Shown here in pieces: positions 54,920 to 64,000 of a DNA stretch of 64,000 bases; positions within the stretch are counted from its first letter, which is position 1; every line of letters starts with the position of its first letter. Under the pieces are notes generated by a model. That model was given only the letters and a program-made list of their open reading frames with translations, was not told the DNA's origin and did no database searches. A program made the translations under genes and the position numbers. The stretch spans positions 77,055 to 141,054 of the forward strand of contig CAVVRP010000003.1 of NCBI GenBank assembly GCA_963750715.1. Reading direction: 5' to 3'. This DNA is from JAGVSR01 sp963750715. GTDB lineage: Bacteria > Pseudomonadota > Alphaproteobacteria > Rhizobiales > Hyphomicrobiaceae.

Positions 54920-55149
54920 TCGGTCTCCGAGAGGGTGGTGGAACGCCGCTGGCACCTTTGAGGGGGCACGTGTGGCGCTCATGTTGATATCGAGCGAATG
55001 GCGCATCCGCCGCGCTTCAACGCGCGCGCAGGTGGACCTGTCCCGCCCATGGCTTGAAGATGATGTTCGATTGCCGCCGTGATGAACCCGTCCGGGCCCT
55101 GCCAACGAAAATTTGGGAAATCTTCCTCCCTCAGCGGTGAGGTGGTTCC

Positions 55150-55776
55150 CTATTGGCCGATCTTCCTCTTGATCAATCCGACGGCGGCGTCGAATGCGGC
55201 TTCTATAGCCAAATTGGTCGTATCTAGCAACATGGCATCTGGAGCCGATTTCATGGGCGCGTCGGCCCTGCCGCTGTCGCGGGCATCCCGGTCGAGAATG
55301 TCGCGCAGCACCTCCTCGTAGGTGACATCGGCGCCGCGAGCCTGATACTCCCGAAAGCGCCGTTCAGCGCGGACATCGGGCGTGGCCGTGACGAAAATCT
55401 TAACGTCGGCCTGAGGGCAGACTATGGTGCCGATATCGCGTCCGTCGAGCACGGCGCCGGGCGGAAGGCGGGCGAAATCGCGCTGGTAACCGAGGAGCGC
55501 GGCGCGCACCTCGGGGATCTTGGCAACGATGGAGGCCGCGTCACCGGCCGCGACCCCGCGCAGATCTGGGTCTTCGAGCGAGGCGGGATCGATCCCTTTC
55601 GCCATGGCGACTGCCGGCCAGCGATCGTCGAGGCAGAAGCCGGACTGGAGGGTATCGCGTGCCACGGCGCGATAAAGCAGCCCGGTATCGAGGCAGTGGA
55701 AGGAGTAGAGCGCGGAAATTCGCTTGGCGAGCGTGCCCTTTCCCGACGCCGCTGGCCCGTCGATTGCGATGATCAT
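55150..55776 (-). CDS. cmk: Cytidylate kinase
   Basis: 208 residues from MIIAIDGPAASGKGTLAKRI (P-loop). CMP-binding and lid regions follow: LDTGLLYRAVARDTL, VLDGRDIGTIVCPQADVK and RRFREYQARGAD. It phosphorylates CMP and dCMP. The ORF is open upstream, but the first 21 residues are not conserved. Normal aroA-cmk-rpsA order, except that a MOSC gene lies between aroA and cmk. Confidence 0.95.
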   Translation of the reverse strand: MIIAIDGPAASGKGTLAKRISALYSFHCLDTGLLYRAVARDTLQSGFCLDDRWPAVAMAKGIDPASLEDPDLRGVAAGDAASIVAKIPEVRAALLGYQRDFARLPPGAVLDGRDIGTIVCPQADVKIFVTATPDVRAERRFREYQARGADVTYEEVLRDILDRDARDSGRADAPMKSAPDAMLLDTTNLAIEAAFDAAVGLIKRKIGQ

Positions 55777-55841
55777 GTCTGGCTCTGGCTCCCGCCAAGT
55801 ATCCCCTCGCCGAGTACCGCCATGCATCCGGCATTGCAAGG

Positions 55842-56399
55842 CTACGAGCCGATCTTTCGCACAACATCGCCGACGGTTACACGCCCGTCCTTCACAACGC
55901 GGGCATAGATGCCGCGCAGGCGCAGCCGCCGACCCTCGCCGGTATTTACGAATACGGTTGCGTCGCGGCCATAGCGATCGATGAAGTTCTGGCAGCCGTT
56001 ATGGGACTCGGCCGTCACCTCGATCACGGCAGAGCCGACAGCGAGCCGCTGACCGGCTGGGAGATTTTCGCGTGTCAGGTCGAGATCGATGAAAAGATTG
56101 TCGCCAGCCGGCGGCCAGTTCGACCGCTCACCTGCGATCAGTGCGATGCAGCGCGCATTCATGATGCAGATCTGCACGTCCGGATGAGGGCACCCGTCGT
56201 CCGTCGTCTTCCAGCAGCCAAGCGCCCAGTTGTCGCCGTGGACACCGCCGGCAAGGCTTATTTCGGCACTCTCCACATCGAGCCGTTCTTTGGGCCGTGG
56301 CCGGATCACGATGGCGCGCAATATGCCGTTGTCGCCGGGGGAGGCGATGATGTCCGGTAAACCGGCCTGGAGTTCGGCGCGCGTCAAGTGCGTCGGCAT
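55842..56399 (-). CDS. MOSC-domain protein
   Basis: 185 residues. MOSC features: ISLAGGVHGDNWALG, LTRENLPAGQRLAVGSAVIE and the conserved Cys in SHNGCQNFIDRYG. MOSC proteins move sulfur onto molybdenum cofactor or take part in related metal-sulfur and reduction chemistry. It starts 4 bases after the aroA stop, so it is in the aroA operon. Substrate unknown. Confidence 0.85.
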   Translation of the reverse strand: MPTHLTRAELQAGLPDIIASPGDNGILRAIVIRPRPKERLDVESAEISLAGGVHGDNWALGCWKTTDDGCPHPDVQICIMNARCIALIAGERSNWPPAGDNLFIDLDLTRENLPAGQRLAVGSAVIEVTAESHNGCQNFIDRYGRDATVFVNTGEGRRLRLRGIYARVVKDGRVTVGDVVRKIGS

Positions 56400-56403
56400 G
56401 AGG

Positions 56404-57744
56404 TCAGCCTTCCTTGTATGTCGCGCCGAGCTTTTCCATCAGGCCGCGAAACTCAGGAAAACTCGTAGCGATCATGGCCGTATCGTCGACGCTAACCGGC
56501 GCTTCCGATGCGAGCCCCATCGTCAGAAAGGCCATAGCGATACGATGGTCGAGGTGCGTTGCAACGGTACCGCCCCCGGGAACCTTGCCAGTGCCGTGAA
56601 CGAAAAGCGCGTCACCGTCGATAGTCGCCGACACGCCGTTGGCTGCGAGACCTGCGGCGGTCGCCGCCAGCCGGTCGCTCTCCTTGACTTTCAGTTCCGA
56701 CAGCCCATCCATGCGGGTGTCGCCGGCTGCGAACGACGCGACTGCCGCCAGTACGGGATATTCGTCGATCATCGAGGGAGCGCGCACCGCTGGGACGTGA
56801 ACACCCTTGAGCTTGTTGGAGTGGCGCGCACGGATGTCTGCGATCGGCTCACCGCCTTCCTCGCGTGCATTGAGAAACGCCACGTCGGCTCCCATTTCCC
56901 GCAACGTGGTGTAAAGCCCGGTGCGCGTCTCGTTGACCAGCACGCCTTCGACCGTAACGTCCGAGCCCGGCACAAGAAGCGCGGCGCAGATCAGAAACGC
57001 CGCCGATGACGGGTCGCCCGGCACCACCACGCCGCGTCCCGACAACTCGGCATCACCCTTGACGGTGATGCGCGTGGCGCCATCGCGCTGCTCGGTTCTG
57101 ACATCGGCTCCGAAGAAACGCAGCATCCGCTCGGTGTGATCGCGGGTCGCTTCCTTCTCGATCACCGTCGTTTCGCCGGCCGCCATCAGCCCAGCAATCA
57201 GAATGGCGCTTTTGACCTGGGCGGAGGCCACGGGCAGAGCGTATTCGATCGGCAAAAGTCTGGAGGTACCGCGAACGGTGAGCGGCAGCGTTTCCTTGTC
57301 CTCGAGCGTTTCGAGACCCATCTGGCGAAGTGGCTTGAGAACGCGGCTCATCGGACGGCGCGACAGGGAAGCGTCGCCGATCATGTGGACCGTCATGTCA
57401 TGCCCAGCGATGACGCCCATCATCAGTCGGGTGCCGGTGCCCGAGTTGCCGAAGTCGAGATCGCCCGATGGCTGCGACAGCCCGCCCATTCCCCGCCCCA
57501 GCACCTCCCAGACGCCATCCGTCTTGTTGGCGGGTGCACCCAGCGCCGTAACAGCCTTGGCAGTGTTGATGACATCCTCGGCTTCAAGAAGACCTGTGAT
57601 GCGAGTGCGACCGGTCGCCAGCGCTCCGAACATCAGGGCGCGATGCGAGATCGACTTGTCGCCGGGAACGCGCACCTTTCCGTTCAGCGGAGCCGGTGCG
57701 GCTGCCGAGAGGGGGCGCGGCGCGGAGTGTTTCACGTGCAGCAT
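56404..57744 (-). CDS. aroA: 3-phosphoshikimate 1-carboxyvinyltransferase
   Basis: 446 residues. EPSP synthase signatures are VPGDKSISHRALMFGALA, GNSGTGTRLMMGVIAGHD and the Glu/Lys site LKVKESDRLAATAAGL. The loop GNSGTGTR with Gly and Ala-type residues should be compared with class II enzymes, as in Agrobacterium. It forms EPSP in aromatic amino acid synthesis. Divergent from the TIGR02300 gene. Confidence 0.97.
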   Translation of the reverse strand: MLHVKHSAPRPLSAAAPAPLNGKVRVPGDKSISHRALMFGALATGRTRITGLLEAEDVINTAKAVTALGAPANKTDGVWEVLGRGMGGLSQPSGDLDFGNSGTGTRLMMGVIAGHDMTVHMIGDASLSRRPMSRVLKPLRQMGLETLEDKETLPLTVRGTSRLLPIEYALPVASAQVKSAILIAGLMAAGETTVIEKEATRDHTERMLRFFGADVRTEQRDGATRITVKGDAELSGRGVVVPGDPSSAAFLICAALLVPGSDVTVEGVLVNETRTGLYTTLREMGADVAFLNAREEGGEPIADIRARHSNKLKGVHVPAVRAPSMIDEYPVLAAVASFAAGDTRMDGLSELKVKESDRLAATAAGLAANGVSATIDGDALFVHGTGKVPGGGTVATHLDHRIAMAFLTMGLASEAPVSVDDTAMIATSFPEFRGLMEKLGATYKEG

Positions 57745-57951
57745 GTGCTGATGTTCCTGGCCTTGGGCCGGTACTGCTTGGGTCCGTTCGAGCGGTGCCT
57801 CCGGCTGTCGGCCGCATAGAGCCGGCAGGTCGGGGACCTGTCAACGCTGAGGCCGTCGGACCGAACGCCGCCTTTGCGGCCTATTTGATTTTGACACAAA
57901 CCCCGCCATGTGGCAGACCGCCCGTTCACATCACATTCCGAGGTCACATTC

Positions 57952-58344
57952 ATGTCGACTAAAGCAGCGCGCGGAACCAAGCGGACCTGCCAAAGCGCCG
58001 AATGCGGCGCCCGCTTCTACGACCTCAACCACAGTCCGATAACCTGCCCGATTTGTGGCTCGATCTACGAGTTGGCGTCGTCGCCACTCGCCGCCGCCGC
58101 GATACTGGCCGACGAGAAAGCGGCTCGCAGAAGCAAGAAGGCTGAATACGCCACGACCAAGGCGCCGGTGACCGACGATGACGTGCCAGCGGTCGAGGCC
58201 GACGACGCTCTGCCCGAAATCGAGGAAGCAGAGGCGCTGCCCGCCGACGAGGATGAGACGTTCCTCGAGGAGGAAGAGGAAGAGGGTGGCGATGTGTCCA
58301 ACATCATCGGCGGCCCAGTGGCCGAAGGCGGCGAGGAGCCCTGA
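57952..58344 (+). CDS. TIGR02300-family zinc-ribbon protein
   Basis: 130 residues. N-terminal ribbon with four cysteines: RTCQSAECGARFYDLN and ITCPICGSIYEL. The rest is strongly acidic (DEDETFLEEEEEEGGDV). This is the TIGR02300 family of Alphaproteobacteria, function unknown. The ATG at 57952 has GAGG upstream. It almost always neighbours aroA and tRNA-Ala in Rhizobiales. Confidence 0.93.
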   Translation: MSTKAARGTKRTCQSAECGARFYDLNHSPITCPICGSIYELASSPLAAAAILADEKAARRSKKAEYATTKAPVTDDDVPAVEADDALPEIEEAEALPADEDETFLEEEEEEGGDVSNIIGGPVAEGGEEP

Positions 58345-58480
58345 TCGGGGGGACCCATTCGAAGGTTGCCAAGCGCCCCATCAACAGACTTGGCCCTTGC
58401 CAGTTTCCTCACCGACGGCCTAATCAACTGCTCCGGTTCGCGCGGGTTTCGCGCAACCGTTCCCACCGTCCGACAGGTTC

Positions 58481-58556
<76 letters not shown>

Positions 58557-58583
58557 AATCCCCTGCTCTATAATCAGCGCGCG

Positions 58584-60116
58584 TTATAGCGACTTGACGA
58601 ACTCGACCAGCGCCTGGCGTTCCTCGGCGCTGAGGCGCGCGAAGGCGTCGCGCGATGCCTGCGCTTCCCCGCCATGCCAAACAATGGCTTCCTCGAGCGA
58701 GCGAGCGCGGCCATCATGAAGGTAAAACGTGTGCCGGCTTACCGCCTGCGTCAGACCGATGCCCCATAGCGGCGACGTGCGCCATTCGCGGCCGTCGGCC
58801 AGCCCCTCGGGGCGGTTGTCGGCAAGGCCGTCGCCCATGTCGTGCAGCAGCAGATCGGTATAGGGCCAGATGATCTGATTACTGAGATGAGGCTGGCCCT
58901 TGACCTCAGCCGTCCTGTGCGATGGCGTGTGACAGCCCGCACAGCCGATCTGGCTGAACAGCGTCTTGCCGGCCAGCACCTCCGAGCGCGCGGGTGCGCG
59001 CCGCGGCGGCACGGCGAGATTCTGCGAATAGAAGACGACAAGATCGAAAAGTTCCCGGCCGATCTCATGGCCGTCATGGCGCGCGCTGTCGCCCGTGGGC
59101 GCGTCGCGGCAAGCCGTCTGCGCAGCCGTGCATTCGCCTGATCCCGACGCGACCAGCGGGTTGCCGATTCCGATATCGCCGGCGAAAGCTTCCGCGCTCT
59201 GTTGGCGCACGGTGGCATTGCCGGCTTTCCAGCCGAACCGACCGAGCGCCACCTTGCCCTCTTCGATCGACCAGACTTCGTTCGTACGCCCGGAAATGCC
59301 GTCGCCGTTCCGGTCGTCGGGATCAACCTTGGCGCGTATGTCGGCTTCCGGAATGGCTTCGAGCAATCCAAGGCCGATCATCTGCGGCGCGACGCGGGGC
59401 GACAGCATCACGTCCTTGTGCAGCGGGCCATAGCCCAGATCCGTGACGCTGTAGGCCGGCGAGCGCAATGTCACCTTCGTGCCGTCCGCCAGCTTAACGG
59501 GCTTGTCCGCGTAACTGATATGCATGCGACCTTCAATCGGCAGGCCCTGCACCGCGAAGTCCTGCAGTTGACCGCCATAGACCGGGTCACCGATGACCTT
59601 GGCGCGCCGCTCGGCGATGAGCCGCTTCTGCTCCTCGGTCTGCGGCGGAACAGACAGCCGGAGAAACATCGAGACGGCATCGTCTTCCGGATAGTTACCC
59701 GTGGGCGGATGGCCGCGCCCGTCTTTCAGATGGCAATTCTGACAACCACGTGCATTGTAGAGGGGCCCGAGACCGTCGGAGGAATCGGTCGATGAGGGCG
59801 CCGAAATCCAGAGCTTGCGGAAAATCGAATTTCCTATCCGAAACTTCTGTTCACCCTCGAAGCTGATCGCCTGGGACGGCTGGGAGAAGGCATCGCGGCT
59901 GACTGAACTGCGGCGCGTCGTGGCCCCGCCACCGGGATTTTCTTCCCCCGGCTCCAGCACCGCGGTTGCGGCCAGCTTCAGGATTTTCGCGCTTGGAGTC
60001 TCGCTCGCGGGCTCTTCTGGAAAGCCGCTCGGTGCGGCGACTGTCAGCGCCGCCCCGATCGCGAGAGGGGCCGCTGCCGCCACAAGAATGGTCAGTGTCA
60101 GTCCGCTTCGTTTCAT
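58584..60116 (-). CDS. Di-heme thiol oxidoreductase-like protein (DHOR family)
   Basis: About 510 residues. Signal peptide SGLTLTILVAAAAPLAIGAA. Two heme c sites: CQNCHLKDGRGHPPTG near residue 130 and CAGCHTPSH near residue 400. A conserved RIGNSIFRKLW and GYGPLHKD as in DUF1111/DHOR proteins, periplasmic di-heme cytochromes seen next to imelysin genes. It probably takes part in redox steps of iron or copper handling in the periplasm; precise role unproven. Start MKRSGLT at 60116. Confidence 0.85.
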   Translation of the reverse strand: MKRSGLTLTILVAAAAPLAIGAALTVAAPSGFPEEPASETPSAKILKLAATAVLEPGEENPGGGATTRRSSVSRDAFSQPSQAISFEGEQKFRIGNSIFRKLWISAPSSTDSSDGLGPLYNARGCQNCHLKDGRGHPPTGNYPEDDAVSMFLRLSVPPQTEEQKRLIAERRAKVIGDPVYGGQLQDFAVQGLPIEGRMHISYADKPVKLADGTKVTLRSPAYSVTDLGYGPLHKDVMLSPRVAPQMIGLGLLEAIPEADIRAKVDPDDRNGDGISGRTNEVWSIEEGKVALGRFGWKAGNATVRQQSAEAFAGDIGIGNPLVASGSGECTAAQTACRDAPTGDSARHDGHEIGRELFDLVVFYSQNLAVPPRRAPARSEVLAGKTLFSQIGCAGCHTPSHRTAEVKGQPHLSNQIIWPYTDLLLHDMGDGLADNRPEGLADGREWRTSPLWGIGLTQAVSRHTFYLHDGRARSLEEAIVWHGGEAQASRDAFARLSAEERQALVEFVKSL

Positions 60117-60167
60117 CACGCAAAAGACAACCATGAGTGCATAGGACGCGACCTCGAATTCCGGGTG

Positions 60168-60419
60168 TCAGCAGTTGAGGCTCGTTCGCATGCCCAGGAC
60201 GAGCGCGTCATCGGCAACCTCTCCGTCGTCGCTGGGAACACCGACGCCGGGGTTCTTGTCATTAGACGTGATCCGCAACCGATAGTGCTGACCCTTGTGC
60301 TCCAGGAGGATTTCCCTCTCGTCACCCAACAAGTCGCAAACTGAACCAATCTGCTGAGGACGCCGTTCGATCGGGCCGCCGGGCTCGACCGACTCAGGGC
60401 TTTTTTCTTGATCGGGCAT
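60168..60419 (-). CDS. hemP: HemP-like hemin uptake protein
   Basis: 83 residues. The core VCDLLGDEREILLEHKGQHY and RLRITSNDK match the HemP family, usually ~60 residues ending LILTK. Here the end differs (NPGVGVPSDDGEVAD...), so a C-terminal extension or another indel is possible. It lies between imelysin and the di-heme gene in the same direction. HemP promotes heme receptor expression in some Proteobacteria. Confidence 0.6.
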   Translation of the reverse strand: MPDQEKSPESVEPGGPIERRPQQIGSVCDLLGDEREILLEHKGQHYRLRITSNDKNPGVGVPSDDGEVADDALVLGMRTSLNC

Positions 60420-60495
60420 CCAAGGCCTTCTCTCTCTCTTCGCCCAGTACTGAACTGGGTCTTATGTGTAAGCGGATCACCCCTTCGGTTCTCGT

Positions 60496-61807
60496 TCAGA
60501 ACCTTGTCAGGTTCATCAAGGCTGTCCGAGCCCTCAAAGGCGACACCCTCAAGGCCCAGCACGGAAATCGCTTCCTCGAAGGTCTTAGCCTGCGCGGCGA
60601 GAGAATCGATCACCGACTGTACCAACGCATTCCCTTCGGGATTGTCCTCGCCGATCATCTGATCGTAGGCTTCCACCGTCTTTGCGCGCTCGACGAGGTC
60701 GGTCATGCGTTGCATCGTCTTATCGATGGCGGCCCGAACCTTCGCGTCCACGTCGGGCGACTTCGCCTTGACGAGATCGGAGACGCTCGGACCCGAGACA
60801 ACCGAGCCGTCCAGGCGCGTGTAGGACCCGAGGTAGATGTTGCGCATACCGACGGCATCGAAGTAGTGCGAATTGTGGGTGTTGTCCGAGAAGCAGTCGT
60901 GTTCCTCCTCCGGATCGTGGATAAGTAGCCCGAGCTTCATGCGCTCACCGGCGAGTTCTCCGTAAGACAGGCTTCCCAACCCCGTGAAGACTGCGACCAG
61001 TCCCGCCTTGCCGTTATCGGCCATGACATCCTTGCGCGCGGTGCCGACCTTGCTCCAGTTGCCGGCCATCCACTTCAGCTGATCCACCAGAAGATCCGTT
61101 GCGACCCTCAGATAATCGGCCCGCCTCTGGCAGTTACCACCCGTGCAATTGGCAGGATCAAAGTCGGTCGCGGGCCGGTTACCGGCTCCGGGTCCGGTGC
61201 CGTTGAGGTCCTGCCCCCACAACAAAAACTCGATCGCGTGATAGCCGGTCGCCACGTTGGCCTCGACGCCGCCGGCTTCGTGCAAAGTCCGTACAAGAAG
61301 TTCCGGCGTAATATTAGACGCGTCGACGGTTTCGCCCGCAATCTTAAGGCTTTTGTTGGCGATGACATTCGCCGCATAGAATTCGTTCTCGGCGCTATCG
61401 TTCTCGATGTACGGCTTGGCGACATAATCGATCAGCCCTTCGTCGAGCGGCCAGGCGTTGACCTTGCCTTCCCAGTCGTCGACGATCTTGTTGCCGAAGC
61501 GGAATACTTCCGTTTGCATGTACGGGACCCGCGCCTGCCGCCACGAGTCCCGCGCGGCAGCCAGCGTCGTGTCGTTCGGCTTCGCCAGAAGGGCTATGAT
61601 TGCCGATCGCATCTTCACCGCGCCGGCGTAGGAATCCTGGAACGCCGCCTCTGCGATATCGGCGTAAGTCGTCAAAACGGCCCTCACGTCCGCTGTCGGC
61701 GATGCCGACCCCGCGTCGGTCGCGTGGGCTGCAGTCTGCCCAAGTGCGAGGGCGGCAAGAACAAAGCCGATCACAAATCGGGCGATGTTGCGGAACGGGC
61801 TGATCAT
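60496..61807 (-). CDS. Imelysin-family periplasmic protein (3' frame disrupted)
   Basis: About 436 residues. Signal peptide NIARFVIGFVLAALALG. The imelysin motif GYHAIEFLLWGQD (GxHxxE) is at about residue 200, with NAWPLDEGLIDYV earlier. Family members (EfeO/IrpA-like) bind iron in the periplasm. The open frame runs on through hemP without a stop. The expected end (SLDEPDKVF then stop) would fall at 60496-60498 if two bases were missing from GACAAGGTTCTGA; so an indel near 60502 is likely. The start has AGGAG nine bases upstream. Confidence 0.82.
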
Positions 61808-61879
61808 GGGTCGTGCTCCTATTCGACGGGATTCAAGGTCCCGCAATCGGATCCATTTTCGCAGTCTGCAAAACCACAT

Positions 61880-61904
61880 TCTTCTAGAAGTTAACTTATT
61901 GTCA
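61880..61904 (-). promoter_or_regulatory. Candidate iron-regulated promoter with palindrome
   Basis: On the minus strand TTGACA (61899-61904) is followed by a perfect 10-bp palindrome CTTCTAGAAG (61880-61889) that overlaps the expected -10. The context is AT-rich. An operator for an iron regulator (Irr, RirA or Fur) of the imelysin gene is plausible; the regulator is not known. Confidence 0.45.
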
Positions 61905-61949
61905 AATCTTATGTTTTCTAACTTTTCTAATTCGAAACAGTGGACCGTC

Positions 61950-62952
61950 TAACCCGAACTCAAGGTTCCCCGACCTCTCAGCGTCGACGTCGACGACACC
62001 GCTGCCGATGGAGATTGAATCCTCGACCCGCGGCGGCGCAAAGCCTTCGTGGACCCCGGCGAAATTGTGGAACGCGCTGCTCGGTTGCGCCGACGCCAGG
62101 TATCACTTCCCCAAGGTCGACCTTACCCTTGCACGGCGGCGGCGATCCGCCTTCGCACGCAGCTGTCGCAAGATGGAAGTGTCGTTCTTGAACGGGTTAT
62201 AGCGAAGCCCGACGTATCGCAGCTCGGCGTCCGTGATTCCGGAATATGTCACAGTCGAATCTTCGTTGAAGGTAGCTGACCTTGGCGATCGGCGCCGAAT
62301 CCGGCGACAGCTGTTAGATGCCCTTGATGCCGGCGTCGTGGATCTCGTGTTCCGTATTGTCACGCGCGCCATTGCCGCGTTTGTGCATGTAATCGCCAAG
62401 GCGGCCCATGTTGCCGTGTCAGCCGCGATAGAACACCTGGCCATTGAAATAGTCGCGGTTGCCGACGGTGAGCGCTGCAAAGCCGCCCGGCGTGTCAGGC
62501 CGATCCGGCGTCAGTACCGGAGATCGTTTGTGGCCCATTGAGGAACTGTTCGGCGCCCTTCAGCACCTCGAGCCGATCGAAGTGACCTATCGACGAGGAA
62601 CGGGTGGGGGTTGAGGCCGCGAATGCCGAGCCCTTTTACATCGCGGACGTTGACGGCGGGGACCTTGCCCAAGGCCTCATTCGTCGTGAACACGTGGCTG
62701 GTGTAGAAGGCTGTTACGGCCTGAACCGACGCTGAAATGTCGAGAATGCCTTCGCGGTCGGGTGCGCCGGTTCCGGGCCTGGCCGTTGCCGCATTGCCTT
62801 GACCGGTCTGCGGCGGCGGGCTCTCAGCGGCTGCGCGGCACGCTTGAGGCGCCGGCTTCTTTTTCGATGAGGGATATCTGGTCTAAGGGTACGAAAAGTC
62901 CCAGGGCCAAGACGCACGCTGCTAGGCGGCAGAACGTGATTGTTCTCGACAT
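61950..62952 (-). pseudogene. Decayed TonB-dependent siderophore receptor
   Basis: Receptor pieces read in several frames with internal stops: a signal peptide at 62952 (MSRTITFCRLAACVLALGLF), plug-domain pieces VFTTNEALGKVPAVNVRDVK, GLGIRGLNPHPFLVD and HFDRLEVLKGAEQFLNG, barrel pieces FAALTVGNRDYFNGQVFYRG, TDAELRYVGLRYNPFKND, and HNFAGVHEGFAPPRVED (FecA-like). The order is that of a receptor, but large parts of the barrel are missing. It is upstream of the imelysin gene, on the same strand. Confidence 0.7.
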
Positions 62953-63250
62953 CGAAATTGAAGGGAAAGGACCCCAGCTGTGGCAGGGACTCGGCGTCAT
63001 CGAAAGTGTTGCCCGCGGTGCTGGATTCAAGGCCCCTCATTAGGCCTCCTCGAGGGAGGGACCGCGACACTAGGAGGAAAAATTAAACGCTAAGCCCCGT
63101 CAAACGCTATGCTTTTTAATTATTCCAACTACAGGGGTCGGAATTGATGCTCTGAGACCTGTCAGACATACTTCGAAATTCATCGCCGCGCCGTTGCGTG
63201 CTGGACGCAGTCGTCGTGGGGGTCCGGGTCCAGCCATGCGAAATGACAAA

Positions 63251-63285
63251 CAAAAACGCCGCGGGGGCGTGAGCCACCGCGGCGT
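63251..63285 (-). terminator. Strong terminator after 5S rRNA
   Basis: On the minus strand the 9-bp stem ACGCCGCGG / CCGCGGCGT with a 12-base loop, followed by TTTTG. It lies about 50 bases after the 5S 3' end, as expected for an rRNA operon. Confidence 0.9.
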
Positions 63286-63336
63286 GTTGGAACGAAAAGT
63301 GAAGAGGGGTTCTGATGAAAATCTCACAACTTTGCA

Positions 63337-63454
63337 GACCTGGCAGCGACCTACTCTCCCGCGTCTTAAGACGAAGTACCATTGGCGCTGGGGCGTTTCA
63401 CGGCCGAGTTCGGAATGGGATCGGGTGCAGCCGCCCCGCCATAACCACCAGGTC
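63337..63454 (-). rRNA. rrf: 5S ribosomal RNA
   Basis: About 118 bases. The minus strand starts GACCTGGTGGTTATGGCGGG, contains the universally conserved CCGAACTCGGCCGTGAAACG and ends AGGTCGCTGCCAGGTC, which pairs with the start. It matches Rhizobiales 5S closely. The 23S gene expected at higher coordinates is absent. Confidence 0.96.
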
Positions 63455-63489
63455 GGCGAAGTCGTGAGATGAAAATTCTAGTCAACTGA

Positions 63490-64000
63490 GCGTCATGCCT
63501 ACGCCCATCGTGACGACACATCCCGGACCGACGGTCCAAGCCGCACCGCGACCGAAGTCGCTGGCGCGGGTGCCGCCCTCGCGTGGAGCCGGCTGAAACC
63601 TGGAATGCTGGTGCTGATCTCCTCGCAGTTGCCGGTCGGCACAACGCACAGACTCGAGCAGGCCTGGCTCAAAACAGATCCGGCATTCGAAATCAGCTTT
63701 GCCTATTCACCGGAAAACCTTCGTCTGGGAAAGGCCGTCGAGGTATTCACCCGGCCCGACAGAGTCATCGTCGGATGCCGGAGTCGTTCGGCTCAAGAGC
63801 AAATCGACTCGCTCTTTAAACCTTTCGGCGCGCGCATTGAATGGATGTCTGTTGAATCGGCTGAGATGACGAAGCATGCCATAAATGCATTTTTGGCCAC
63901 GTCGATCACTTTTATCAACGAGCTGGCCGGGATATGCGAACGCGTCGGCGCCGATGCCAAAGAGGTGGAGCGGGGACTAAAAACAGAAACTCGTATCGGA
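63490..64000 (+). pseudogene. Nucleotide-sugar dehydrogenase fragment, N-terminus missing
   Basis: From 63587 the frame reads MLVLISSQLPVGTTHRLEQA, YSPENLRLGKAVEVF, RPDRVIVGCRS, and SAEMTKHAINAFLATSITFI then NELAGICERVGADAKEVERG, the middle of a UDP-glucose/GDP-mannose dehydrogenase. Upstream, remnants of the preceding motif (PIV, DDTSRTD) are spread over two frames, and the ~80-100 residue NAD-binding N-terminus is absent, replaced by 5S rRNA sequence. It runs open to the window end, so the 3' part lies outside. Confidence 0.7.

Overview
This GC-rich window reads as chromosome of an alphaproteobacterium of the order Hyphomicrobiales (Rhizobiales). The evidence is the conserved gene order pckA / chvI-chvG / hprK-EIIA-HPr / ahcY, then divL / tsaE-amgK / murU / addB-addA / trxA, and on the other strand aroA-cmk-rpsA-sppA-ihfB-lapA-trpF-trpB-trpA-accD-folC. 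A trimethylamine demethylation cluster suggests a methylated-amine user, perhaps close to Hyphomicrobium or Methyloceanibacter; that genus-level guess is inference.

Layout. 0-2.05 kb: phage-type recombination genes (Rad52-like with HNH, Gp157) divergent from an XRE regulator. 2.4-5.2 kb: small exported protein, YdcF, an IS-like direct repeat between two truncated genes, and a Flp pilin. 5.8-11.5 kb: FAD-linked oxidase, a secreted triplicated-domain protein, a fatty acid desaturase, a lipid kinase and an unknown. 11.6-18.2 kb: pckA, a HugZ-like protein, ChvI/ChvG and the PTS(Ntr) phosphorelay parts. 18.2-21.5 kb: a von Willebrand-type TadG-like protein behind an AT-rich island, and ahcY with a hairpin-rich leader. 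21.8-33.8 kb: DivL (tyrosine in place of the phospho-histidine), the TsaE-AmgK fusion with MurU (peptidoglycan recycling), AddB/AddA and thioredoxin.

34.1-44.4 kb is an accessory island set between trxA and folC. It holds an APC permease, a heme-dependent dimethylamine monooxygenase (DUF3445 heme subunit, FMN/NAD/[2Fe-2S] reductase, zinc-ribbon subunit), trimethylamine monooxygenase (Tmm), TMAO demethylase (Tdm), a cupin, and on the opposite strand a GcvT-like protein. Together they would take TMA to TMAO to DMA to monomethylamine and hand formaldehyde to tetrahydrofolate. Genes for monomethylamine oxidation are not in the window.

44.7-58.6 kb is the housekeeping block folC to aroA, with an exported beta-rich protein between trpB and trpA and a MOSC protein between aroA and cmk, followed by a TIGR02300 protein and tRNA-Ala(GGC). 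58.6-63.0 kb is an iron-related locus: di-heme oxidoreductase, HemP, imelysin and a decayed TonB receptor. The right end has a 5S rRNA with terminator, directly abutted by an N-terminally truncated nucleotide-sugar dehydrogenase instead of 23S rRNA.

Caution: many genes, including essential rpsA, are broken by single-base indels, clustered at 7.5-10, 22.5, 35.8, 39.7-41.7, 52.9, 54.6 and 60.5 kb, while others (addAB, trp, ahcY) are clean. Sequence error is likely for at least some. I annotate such genes as whole CDS and state where the reading frame changes.
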